Positions 1-7,978 of a DNA stretch of 12,457 bases are shown in pieces (position 1 is the first letter of the stretch; each line of letters begins with the position of its first letter). Position numbers and translations under genes: made by a program. Origin of the DNA: Fragilaria radians (lineage: Eukaryota; Bacillariophyta; Fragilariophyceae; Fragilariales; Fragilariaceae). The stretch spans positions 30,273 to 42,729 of the forward strand of contig CAAAJI010000287.1 of NCBI GenBank assembly GCA_900642245.1, given 5' to 3'. The notes beneath the pieces are model-generated. The model saw nothing but the letters and a program-made list of their open reading frames with translations. It did no database searches and was not told where the DNA came from.

Positions 1-949
1 AAAGTATTGGTCCTTGCCTCATCTGATAAACCAGGAATATTAGCTCTCTCAAAGCAATTAACAATTGCTGTTCGGATACGCCTTGCATCTTCGATTTGAC
101 GGAGAAAGCAGCAGTGTTCGCGTACTCCAGGAATGCCAAATGTATTCGATTGAGCTCCTATGGTAAATATCAGTCTATCGTAGGTCACTTCAAAATCATC
201 GATTTCACATGAGTTTCCATCACAAGTCACAGATTGACATATCACAGTTGATCGTTGGGGATCAATCGAAGTTGCGGTTGCCTCGAAAAAGTTGACTTTA
301 CGATTGATCTTAACAGATACATTAGAAAGCTTTGTCGACTTAAAGTATGATTTGAAGTTGAATTTTACTTACCTCACGAATAGGCTCAGTAATAGATCGA
401 TACTCCACTGTACCTACACTAGAGCCTGCTAACATGGGAGTGAAAAGGAAGTAATTGCGTGGTGATATCACGGTCACATCGTATCGCGCTGTATCAATGT
501 CCTTTAAAAATGAAGCCGCACCCCATCCTGTTCCAAGTACGACTATTTTTTCCTTAATCCCATTTATTTGTGAGGTTTGCGAGGAGCCATGGAACAAGTC
601 CTCCACGGCATGTTCCATTACCTCTGCAGCCTTTTCTGCCAAAAATAAGGGATAAGCTCTAGGCTTCATCATGCGTTCCATTTTGGCCGCAAAAGTCGAT
701 TCCTTTTTGATATCTAGCGAGATATCTTCCACATTTGCGAACGCCCCCTCCATGCCCTCTCCATCCCGTAAACTATACTTCTCTTCGTCTTCGACAACAG
801 AGTTTCTTTCGGCAATCTCTCTACGAAGCATCTTTTCTTCTTCTTTGGGGGTAAGTTGTTGAAAAAGAGGGCTTTTCCGAGAGTTGCGATAATTCATCGG
901 AGTAAAGCTCATTACGTTAATACTCGGACTTGAGCATAACCAAAGAAGT
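1..949 (-). repeat. Left arm of large inverted repeat carrying NDH-2 copy A
   Basis: The reverse complement of 1-949 aligns end to end, without net insertion or deletion, to 11509-12457. By hand I count about 73 mismatches (about 92% identity), 20 of them in the 60-base block 541-600. Similarity ends abruptly at base 949, inside the presequence, except for a weak resemblance over the first codons. The arm is a gene duplication in inverted orientation. Neither the coding content nor the ends resemble transposon terminal repeats. Confidence 0.9.
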
Positions 950-972
950 AACATTTGCCGTATCATATTCAT
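1..972 (-). CDS. Type II NAD(P)H dehydrogenase (NDH-2), copy A, 5' part, two exons, runs off left edge
   Basis: This is the N-terminal part of a flavoprotein that passes electrons from NAD(P)H to quinone without pumping protons. Exon 1 is 972-373, the intron 372-309 and exon 2 308-1. Numbered from the ATG at 972, residues 1-13 are hydrophobic (MNMIRQMLLLWLC) and are followed by VMS|FTP at 20-25, which resembles a diatom plastid cleavage motif. Residues about 40-140 form a charged extension. The FAD-binding Rossmann loop GTGWGA is at 147-152, then YDVTVISPRNYFLFTPML and SVGTVEYRSITEPIR, which are NDH-2 signatures. Exon 2 continues with TIGAQSNTFGIPG, also typical of the family. The second nucleotide-binding domain and any EF-hand lie outside the window. 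An in-frame ATG at 1017 would add 15 residues; I prefer 972 because it aligns with the only start of copy B and places the hydrophobic stretch at the terminus. Family assignment is firm; plastid rather than mitochondrial location is inferred. Confidence 0.9.
309..372 (-). other. Spliceosomal intron of NDH-2 copy A (64 nt)
   Basis: On the minus strand the donor GTAAGT follows CGT GAG (372 downward) and the acceptor TTAAG ends at 309. It is a phase 0 intron. Reading through it meets a stop after ten codons; removing it joins EPIRE to INRKVNFFEATATSIDP, which matches the usual run of the NDH-2 family. The same 64-base intron with five substitutions occurs in copy B. Confidence 0.88.
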
Positions 973-1570
973 CCTTTTGATTTTGTGGTTTCCACGAGCC
1001 ACGTATGTTTTCTCCAAAAGAGGTAGAGTACATTAAATTTCAGAATACACTACTAATCTGATTGGGAACCCAAAAGCGAACACCTGCATTATTGATTCCT
1101 CTGTACTGTCTTCTTAATTTTTTTCAATCGAAACGATTATCACGCACTTGAATCATCACAATACATCTGAATATGCAAAATCCCGACTGTGGATCTAAAA
1201 TGCTAATAATAAAAAACGTTTTCCACTTTTTTTCTCTATGCTGCTCTAAGAGTTTATACAAATTGTAAATTATGATATAATAGATACTTTAAGAATAGAT
1301 CTCTTGTGAATCAATTGCAATGTGCTTCCTTGACCATGTAGTCTCTTTAGCTTACATGATAGATTCAACACTTAGCCTTTAGGCTTTGTGATCTTAGATT
1401 CATGACTTAGATTCATGAATCATAAACATTGATAGATTCCTGTTTGTTACTTAGGAATCTGTAGTTACTCCTACCGTATTTGATATGCCAGTTTTGAAAA
1501 GATATTAAAAGATCTTTTCATTTATAAGCAATATTAAGCCTCACAAAGTTCATATAAGACTAGGCCTTTG
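973..1570. other. Spacer upstream of NDH-2 copy A; contains a 13-bp tandem duplication and a palindrome
   Basis: AT-rich sequence with no coding frame I can support. It should hold the promoter and 5' UTR of copy A, but I see no clear TATA box or initiator. At 1393-1418 CTTAGATTCATGA occurs twice in direct tandem, and 1410-1421 is the perfect palindrome GATTCATGAATC. The sequence is unrelated to the region upstream of copy B. Confidence 0.5.
1393..1418. repeat. 13-bp perfect tandem duplication
   Basis: CTTAGATTCATGA is present at 1393-1405 and again at 1406-1418 without mismatch. The second unit runs into the palindrome GATTCATGAATC (1410-1421). Function unknown; a replication-slippage product is the simplest explanation. 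Confidence 0.85.
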
Positions 1571-1790
1571 TTGAACTTGTGGAAGGTATAGATGGAATGG
1601 GTAACTATGTAACTTTTCCTAGATTTAGATGAGCAAATATAAGGATATTAACTCCAGTATTGTTTACTATGTACTAACAATAACTTGGACATCTCCAGTA
1701 TCGGTAAACCCACACATCTTTTAGTCTCAATAACGTTTTAGAAATATTAGGCTGTATTGCTTACAACATTTATGTCACTTTTCAAGATGT
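1571..1790 (+). repeat. Degenerate inverted repeat, left arm (partner 5017-5207)
   Basis: The stretch from TTGAACTTGTGGAAGGTA to TTTACTATGTACTAACA (1571-1679) matches the reverse complement of 5098-5207, including the shared blocks CTAGATTTAGATGAG and TTTACTATGTACTAACA. About three quarters of positions agree by eye. A weaker match continues at 1748-1780 (TAGGCTGTATTGCTTACAAC) against 5017-5050. The matching part of the right arm ends an open frame, so the repeat may be the 3' end of a coding mobile element. Its class is unknown. The two arms flank the VOC gene. Confidence 0.7.
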
Positions 1791-3639
1791 AGAGCAAAGA
1801 TTGTGTACAATTTTTCTAGACTGCACAATCTCATATTGTACTGAAGTTTGAATACCGTCAACTTTGTCTCAAGAATAGTTGTACTAAGGAGTGAAGTGAG
1901 TTTCATGTATGGAGCTTGCAGATATGTCAAAGATTACCGTGCAATGCCTAATTGATGGCAAAATCAAATGTGATTCACACACAAAATAATGATCATAAAT
2001 ATGCCACATACTAGTCATTCGATTTCACGTGAGATAGAATGTCACCCTCTTTCAAGTTTTCTCCACCTTGAGAAGCTAGCTTTGGATTAACAATGCTATT
2101 CCGATACGAAAAGCAAAAATGTCCCAACTCACAATTACCAAACTGGTAGGTCTAATTGTTGATTGCCAGAAATCGTGATTTTGAGAATTTGATACTAGAA
2201 CAATTAGCAGCTACACCTTAGAGCTTTATCCTTGACGCATGTCTACCTTGTGCATTTAATTGTAGATTTGAAGTGCAGTGTGCTAGATTTCAGCCTAAGG
2301 AAAGAACTGTGTTATGAAGTAAGGAATTGTGAATGTTGGATGGAATCTACTACATGGAATAGGCACTATCTTAACCTCGAGGATAAAGTTTCACCAGGGA
2401 GTCCGGTGCCATTTCAATGAAAGGTTGAGAAATTGTATCGAAACTAGAAACTCAACGTAAGAATTGAGTAGCAAAACTAGAAAAAAATCTACTAAAATGA
2501 TAAGACTATTACTCTGAAATATTATTGAAGTTGTTTCAGAGTCCAGTGCCATCATTTAGAGATATACATTCAGAGATGGAATGATCAAGGATCCATCCTA
2601 TTCAATTCACTCTACTGCAAAATGGGGCAACACTTATTTGCTTTTTCTTTTCATTGCGCATAGTAGTGCTCTCTTAATTTTGAGGTAACCATCTTAAAGC
2701 TTAACAGCATAAGAAATTCCTGAGCTGTCATGCATCTTGCACCTTTATTAATTCACCGTCTATAAAGCCAACTGTTTTCTATTTACGTTTAGACTTCCCA
2801 AACGGTTTACTCAACTTCCTGACCTAACCTCACTGTTTCATACCAATTTTCCTCCATATATTCTTGCAACACAGAAATGACTCTTCATCGGCTGATCAAT
2901 TCTTTATTCTCATCATGACAAAAGATGCAGTACTGAAGAACCTTCATCCATGAATTTGGGTAGGCAAAATGAAGGTGATATCCTGATACTGAAAAATGCT
3001 TCACACTAGTTCTGCAAGTGAATCACCATCGTCATCATTCATTATCATCTGGGTCTTGAACTGCAACATTGCTTCTTCCTCATTTAAAATTAATTCTTTG
3101 TTTTCATTAATCTATACAAATCTCAGATTCAGAAAGAAAAATATTTGAGATATAAATGAGCTCAAACCTAAAAAAATTCTTCAACAAATAGTGAGAGTTA
3201 CTATTTTAATGAGTATGATTTTCCGTCAACACGAATGAGCCAGACTATAATAGTTTTGAGCCATGATAAAGATCACTATGTCCAAGTAAATGGTATGCTT
3301 TCAGAGTTACGTAATAGTATCTGCAATATCTTAGTCGTGATCAATTTTGGCTACAAGCCAATGAGAAAAACAGAGCAACTTATCGCAATGTCATAATTCG
3401 ATTTAGCGTACAGTTGAGATTTTCAATCCTGTAGTACCCTCAGAGATACTCATTCAGATTGAAGGATTATCGTAATCAATTAAGGCTTGCAATTCAAAAA
3501 ATGCCTGGTATTTTTGAAAAAGCTTTGTTATCATCCACTATAGAGCTTTCTTAAACAGTTTATTTTGCTCCAAAACTGTAGGTCCAGATTAACAGCCGTA
3601 ATGACAAAAACGGAAAGCAACAACATTTTTAGAGCCCTG
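1791..3639. other. Long spacer with no supportable gene
   Basis: About 1.85 kb of AT-rich sequence. The longest open frames are a 62-codon frame at 2232-2420 and an unstarted 74-codon frame at 3172-3396. The latter is followed in another frame by 3402-3554, interrupted by one stop. On the minus strand a short acidic frame at 3001-3110 is preceded by an AG that could be a splice acceptor. None resembles a family I know, and lengths like these are expected by chance at this base composition. GAGTCCRGTGCCAT occurs at 2399 and 2540, a possible small repeat. The 3' end of the VOC transcript probably lies near 3600. Confidence 0.4.
3172..3554 (+). pseudogene. Possible degraded coding stretch, function unknown
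   Basis: The plus strand is open from 3172 to the stop at 3394-3396 (first Met at 3235), with plausible protein composition such as TIIVLSHDKDHYVQVNGML. It is followed in a shifted frame by 3402-3554, ending IELS-stop and broken once by TAG. Together this could be a decayed gene of about 125 codons with one frameshift and one stop. I recognise no domain, and chance open frames of this size are possible. Low confidence. Confidence 0.2.
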
Positions 3640-4281
3640 TCAAATGTACCATCCAGATACCATCTGCTGTGAAAATCGTTTTCGCCTGTTCAGAAGCTCA
3701 ATTAAAGCCCCGTCATAGTCGTAAATGAATGCAAGCTGATACAAATATTGACCAATCATTTGATCTTGTGGTTCAACAGCGATTCGAAGCGTCTTCCCAA
3801 ATTTCATCATACTTTTTTCATTAATAAAATCGATCCAAGCGTTTAAATCCATCATTCCTTTACCTTTAATAGACCTTGTGACGTCTAGAGCGTAATGATT
3901 CAATCCTAACAAATCTAGTCGCGTACTCAAATCGATTGCTCGTTGACGAGTCCCTTCCGTTTCTCGAAGTATCCGTTTTGGAACTTCAATGAGTTCGATT
4001 CTCACTCCTTCCGAGTTACCCTTTTCTTGACGTAGCCATGCAGCTCGAACTGTACCAGCTAAAAATTTGGTCTCGACTTCAAAATCTAACAGGGAATAGA
4101 ATTGAATAGCCAACTCTATGTCTCTGGTACGAATCGCCAAGTGATGGACTGGAGTCTCCGGATTCCCAAATGCATAAAGAGGACGACTCTTACAAGATCT
4201 TTGATGTCGCAAATTCGTGAGAGCGAATGCTGAACATGAATATACCATTATCATGGTCGCGAATGCACAACGATGAAGCAT
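3640..4281 (-). CDS. VOC (glyoxalase/dioxygenase superfamily) protein with probable plastid presequence
   Basis: This is a complete, uninterrupted 213-residue protein. Residues 1-18 form a signal-peptide-like segment ending CSA|FAL at 16-21, close to the diatom ASAFAP cleavage motif. The basic, Ser-rich stretch LTNLRHQRSCKSR that follows suits a transit peptide. The mature part has two beta-alpha-beta-beta-beta halves: VHHLAIRTRDIELAIQFYSL (45-64) to RIELIEV (94-100), then LNHYALDV (127-134) to DGALIELLNRR (190-200). The four positions that bind metal in the glyoxalase fold appear filled: His46 or His47, Glu96 or Glu99, His129 and Glu195. Family members include glyoxalase I, extradiol dioxygenases and methylmalonyl-CoA epimerase. 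The substrate cannot be read from this sequence. It stands alone on the minus strand with no intron seen. The start is the first Met of the signal segment. Fold is confident, targeting likely, activity unknown. Confidence 0.85.
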   Translation of the reverse strand: MLHRCAFATMIMVYSCSAFALTNLRHQRSCKSRPLYAFGNPETPVHHLAIRTRDIELAIQFYSLLDFEVETKFLAGTVRAAWLRQEKGNSEGVRIELIEVPKRILRETEGTRQRAIDLSTRLDLLGLNHYALDVTRSIKGKGMMDLNAWIDFINEKSMMKFGKTLRIAVEPQDQMIGQYLYQLAFIYDYDGALIELLNRRKRFSQQMVSGWYI

Positions 4282-5016
4282 CTACAATTTGTTTCATTTG
4301 TTTGACATATGTACGACATCTAATTTCGAGATGAGTACGAGTACATGTGTAGACTGCTACGCAGTAATGCTGTAAGCTGATCTTAAAATAAGAATTATAT
4401 TCTTTATTCCTCAAAAATTCTAACGTAGTGTGTTGTCCGAACTTTGAACTTTCAATTGTAAACCATTAATATTTTAATGCGTTTATCATGCAATTCTATT
4501 GAAATTTTCATTGCGGTCCATAGTGATAGCGCTTAATTGCGATGTTAATCTGCAAATAAAATGGAATTTCTTGAAGACATTGGAAATGTACATAATTTTC
4601 ATGTTTATTAATCTAAAGTCCAATTATAATGTTTGGAATGACTGTTATAATCCTTCATTTGTCGCTATTTCTTAAACTTACATACAAGTCAAGAATACAC
4701 AGAATTAAAGTTGACAAAACAAACGATATAGACTATGCACCAACAAGAGAGCATTTTTGATTTTTTCGCTGCAGCTTTGATTCTCTAACAGCAGCAACAA
4801 TTTTTGGATGTTCCAATAACAGAAGGAGCAATGACTCCTACAATGACAGCACCAGTAAAAGTTAAAAGATGACTTTAACCTTAATAATAATAAGAAAAAA
4901 GCGGCAATGTCTACTCTTAGACTTTCTGATGTCATCAATGATGAGTCAATGGTATAATAGATGGAATCACAGATGGGCAGTCCTGTGATACCTTTGAGTT
5001 AAGTTTATTAAGACAA
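4282..5016. other. Spacer upstream of the VOC gene
   Basis: AT-rich and gene-free as far as I can see. The part next to 4281 should hold the VOC promoter and 5' UTR, but no core element stands out. An open minus-strand frame at 4190-4414 overlaps the VOC 5' end in another frame and is a shadow. On the plus strand 4795-4872 reads QQFLDVPITEGAMTPTMTAP and then reaches a stop. Its composition is protein-like and it could be a retroelement gag scrap, but it is too short to assign. Confidence 0.4.
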
Positions 5017-5207
5017 TGCCTAACACTATAGGTTGTAAGCCATACAGTCTAGCAATTCTACAATAGGGTACTAGACTAAGAGAGACATCTAACTTGATGT
5101 TAGTACATAGTAAATAATACTAGAAACAAAATTCTTTTTTTACTCATCTAAATCTAGAATATGTTGCATAGCAACTATTCCTTCTCTACCTTCCACAAAT
5201 TCAATTA
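5017..5207 (-). repeat. Degenerate inverted repeat, right arm (partner 1571-1790)
   Basis: The reverse complement of 5098-5207 matches 1571-1679. A second, weaker block at 5017-5050 matches 1748-1780 with slightly different spacing. In this copy the matching segment contains the final codons and stop of an open frame on the minus strand (ending HILDLDE-stop near 5148), followed by untranslated sequence. The repeat therefore seems to cover a 3' gene end plus trailer. Confidence 0.7.
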
Positions 5208-5760
5208 TGACATAGTCAAAACGTTTTTCTAAAAATTCAAAGTGGATGAGAAGGGTGATAATTCAATAGGTCGTGTGGGTGTTTTTCATGCAGCCAAACA
5301 TCCCAAGTTCCAAGTATTCCAGACCCTTAACATTGTCAAGAATGGATACTGAAAGAATTTGACCAGCATGCATCAGTCAATATTGAAGGCGTAAGCTCTT
5401 TCTGACGTTGACCACCAATCACTAAAACATCCTTTTTTGTTCCCCATTTTTTTATGCACAAACTATAAGAGAAGCCTAGTCTTCCATGATTTCAATGTGA
5501 AAGAATGCAAACTATCTTTCGCTTCTTGAAGATAGTGGAAGTACATTTGAATACCTCTCACTAAAGAAGATATTGTGGCAAATGCTTTCTCCGAATTTTC
5601 GAAGAAGTATGTGCCCTTCTTTCGGAATTAAAACATAGTAAAATTCAGCTACGCACATCCTACTTATTGAATGCTTGAAGGCAGAAATCCCAATCTTTAG
5701 CATTGTCGGAAAAGGTTGATAATTTAAAATTAATTTCCATCTTCTTACTTCGTACGGCCC
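5095..5760 (-). pseudogene. Unidentified frameshifted coding remnant, possibly of a mobile element
   Basis: Read from 5760 downward on the minus strand, three frames alternate with protein-like sequence: KLSTFSDNAKDWDFCLQAFN near the start (gag-like in flavour), an open frame at 5703-5512, then KKWGTKKDVLVIGGQRQKEL around 5445-5395. Next come GTWDVWLHEKHPHDLLNYHP around 5315-5250 and VIIEFVEGREGIVAMQHILD before a stop near 5148. Several stops and frameshifts intervene. Its last part is duplicated in inverted orientation at 1571-1679, which supports a mobile origin. I do not recognise the family; the gag resemblance is only an impression. Confidence 0.35.
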
Positions 5761-5762
5761 TC

Positions 5763-5778
5763 CACGTTTATAAACGTG
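5763..5778. repeat. 16-bp perfect palindrome
   Basis: CACGTTTATAAACGTG is its own reverse complement and contains a TATAAA-like core. It sits just upstream of the minus-strand coding remnant. It may be coincidental or a dimeric protein-binding site; nothing else in the neighbourhood settles this. Confidence 0.6.
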
Positions 5779-6270
5779 TTAAATGTTTTAAGCTTATTGC
5801 ATTTGATAATTGGATATTTCTGAGAAAGAAAGTGTTGAAATAATCAAATCAAGGGTTGAAGCTAAGAAACTAGAGATTTTCCAATTATTCGGTTGTACTT
5901 AAGTTTTCATGTTCTACTCCAGCAAAAAAATAATCTTTGATATCCACCTCTTAATGTATAGAGCAGATTATCCAAAATGAGTTTTGAAGTGTATCTCTGA
6001 TATATCGAGTTTGAGAATGACGGTCATTTTAAGAATAGTGCTGAGAATCAATTTTGCTTCACGATAGTTTAAGTGGCTTCATTTTAAATACAACTTAAGC
6101 GTATAGAAGTGTATAACAAGCTACAAATGTTACTTTTAGAGAAGCGCATTGGCATAGGTTATATGTTTAAGTTCATAATTTAGGATATTAATTAAAGTGG
6201 AACAAATAAGGAATTGTTTCAATTGGGATCTTCATTGATTCATCGTTTAACTTCAAACCTCTCTCTTTTT
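5779..6270. other. Spacer, nothing recognised
   Basis: AT-rich sequence without an assignable frame. The last part, about 6180-6270, is where sequence upstream of the copia RNase H motif would be expected, but it is too eroded to read. Confidence 0.4.
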
Positions 6271-6540
6271 TGGAGCTCAAAGGCGCAAGAAGGCTTAACG
6301 CTATCAAGTAGCAAGCCCAAGTATGTGGCCGCTTCTGAATTTGTGAAAGAGATCAATTTTTTTACTTTCTTCCTAGTGATATTAGATTGAAATGGAAGGG
6401 GAAAAAAGATCATATTGCTTTGCTATATATGTCACAAAACTCGTTGACAGGTGTGTGTGCTTGATACTTGTTATCGTTTGTTCGAGAGAGTGTGGAAGAC
6501 TGAATCATCAAGATTGAATGTATAAGATCAAGTAATTAGG
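6271..6540 (+). pseudogene. Ty1/copia RNase H fragment (broken)
   Basis: The frame from 6271 reads WSSKAQEGLTLSSSKPKYVA then ASEFVKEI, the hallmark of the copia-type RNase H end of Pol (W-SKAQ, LSS-EAEY-A-SE). The catalytic-region motif EAEY is changed to KPKY. A stop occurs at 6388-6390. After a frameshift, NSLTG (from 6438) and FVRESVED with IIKIECIRSS match the next conserved block, again broken by stops. The fragment is on the plus strand, opposite to the copia RT remnant at 7160-7640. It therefore belongs to another insertion or to an inverted piece of the same one. It is non-functional. Confidence 0.8.
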
Positions 6541-6559
6541 ACAACTCTTATGGATACAA

Positions 6560-7155
6560 AACATATTTGCACAAAAAAATCCACATTCTGATTATGGATG
6601 CATTTCAAATTTAACTTAAAAAACTCATTGCCTAAAGAACAAACACAATTACAAAACGTACAAATTCGTCTAAAAAGATGTGTATTTCCATTTGTACTTT
6701 AGGTGGGCCAGTGCAATATGCTTGAACTAGCGAAGTGATTGATTTAACAATAACTAAAATTGTCATTACTAACTGCTGGCCATAAAAATGATTAAAATGC
6801 ATCTAGTGAAAATTTTCATTGCCAATTTTTTAAGAGAGTTGTCAGTCAAAAGGCTCTTGTAATTGCTTCAAGCACTGAATGCCTTTGGATGTCACCACTC
6901 ACCCTCCATTTTTCAATCAGATGATTTTTCAATCAGATGAAAACATAGAAGATGTTTGTCATTATGAAAAAAGGTACAACTTATAAGAATGATTCTTTCC
7001 TTCAAGGCATCTTAAATTCTTGCATTCAGGCTGCTTTGATTTTGTTGAAATATTGTCTATAGGGTTGACAGGACTACAAAGAAGAAGCTTCAAAAGAGAT
7101 TCCAGTTAAAAGTTGTGATTAATAAACTTAGATTGAACTAAAGGCTTCACAGTAT
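6560..7155. other. Spacer between copia fragments
   Basis: No gene seen. AATCAGATGA is repeated in close tandem around 6916-6940. One might expect the terminus of the copia element or a long terminal repeat here, but no paired repeat is visible. Confidence 0.4.
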
Positions 7156-7159
7156 CTTA

Positions 7160-7640
7160 CAATTGATTGGCCTCAAGATAACACGGATCAGCCTTGTTTT
7201 CCTTCAACCTGATGGACTTTAGTACATAGATTAATTTCTTATAGAATTCTCTTGCCCTTTGTACAAGTCCACAGATTGTCTTGGTTAGTAATCAACAAGA
7301 ATTAACATCAGAATTCATACCTTCTGGAATATTCATGTAGATCTCTTCTTGTAGTTCCCCATGTATGAAAGCAGTCTACACATCAATTATACAAGCCTGT
7401 AGTTTCCAAATTAGTTTTGCAACCAACATGATCAATTCCAGGAATCTGGCCATGTTCGCAAGCAACTAGCCGTGCTCTAAAAACTCCGTTTCGCTTGATC
7501 TTGAAGATCCACTTACATTTTACAGTCCTTCTATTCTTAGGAATATTCTCGTTTTTGATAACTTCCCACACCTCTTTCTTTCTCATCTCATCAAACTCCT
7601 AATTAATGGCCTCCTGCCACTTTTCTCTACCTTTAGGATC
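7160..7640 (-). pseudogene. copia reverse transcriptase fragment
   Basis: The sequence begins GREKWQEAIN, then EFDEMRKKEVWEVIKNENIP and VKCKWIFKIKRNGVFRARLV, the N-terminal part of Ty1/copia RT (W-EA, KW-FK-K, RARLVA). After a frameshift near 7390 it reads IIDV, TAFIHGELQEEIYM and IPEGM, carrying the first catalytic Asp motif, with a stop inside. ICGLVQRAREFYKKLIYVLK and ADPCYLEANQL follow. The YVDD motif is not seen, so the enzyme is truncated and dead. Confidence 0.87.
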
Positions 7641-7655
7641 TTAACGATTCTTATG

Positions 7656-7950
7656 GGCATACTTAACTTCATTGATGGTAGTATCCAAAGTAGAACCATT
7701 TAGTTGAATGACACGACGCTTAAGACTTCCTACTTTTGTTGCCATCCCAAATGTAATCATTTCTGCACTGTTCTTTAAAGTAAACAGGCCTTCAATCGAC
7801 TTGCAGTAATGTCCACACGCTCCACTGTCACAAATCTAAATATCATTGCTTAGCGTTCCAATCTTTGAAGTAGCAGTAAATACAACATCTTGTGACTCGT
7901 AGTTCTGGTTACCATTACCGTTACTATTACTGGGATGGTTGTTTGGGCTT
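7656..7950 (-). pseudogene. copia aspartic protease remnant
   Basis: After an Asn/Gly-rich linker (SNSNGNGNQNYESQDVVFTA) the frame reads ICDSGACGHYC near 7832-7802, the DSGA active-site motif of copia retropepsins, which cut the polyprotein. It is preceded by an in-frame stop. The domain continues through FTLKNSAEMITFGMATKVGS to INEVKYAHKNR and stops at the junction with RT, where the integrase coding region is lost. Confidence 0.8.
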
Positions 7951-7978
7951 CCTTCTTCGTCAATTTGGAACCATTGTT

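Noticed and set aside
455..862. Two plus-strand open frames (455-655 and 671-862)
   Set aside because: They are antisense shadows of NDH-2 exon 1, which has clear family motifs on the minus strand.
2232..2420. Plus-strand 62-codon open frame
   Set aside because: Does not begin with a clear gene start, resembles no family and has chance-expected length. I also considered leucine-rich repeats here but found no regular spacing.
4190..4414. Minus-strand 74-codon open frame overlapping the VOC 5' end
   Set aside because: It is in another frame, has no motif, and would conflict with the VOC signal peptide.
4705..4938. Minus-strand 77-codon open frame rich in Leu and Cys
   Set aside because: Low-complexity composition opposite a CAG/CAA-rich stretch; no domain, no splice context.
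6900..6945. Short direct repeat AATCAGATGA as a possible CRISPR or satellite
   Set aside because: Only two units without regular spacers; the sequence is eukaryotic.
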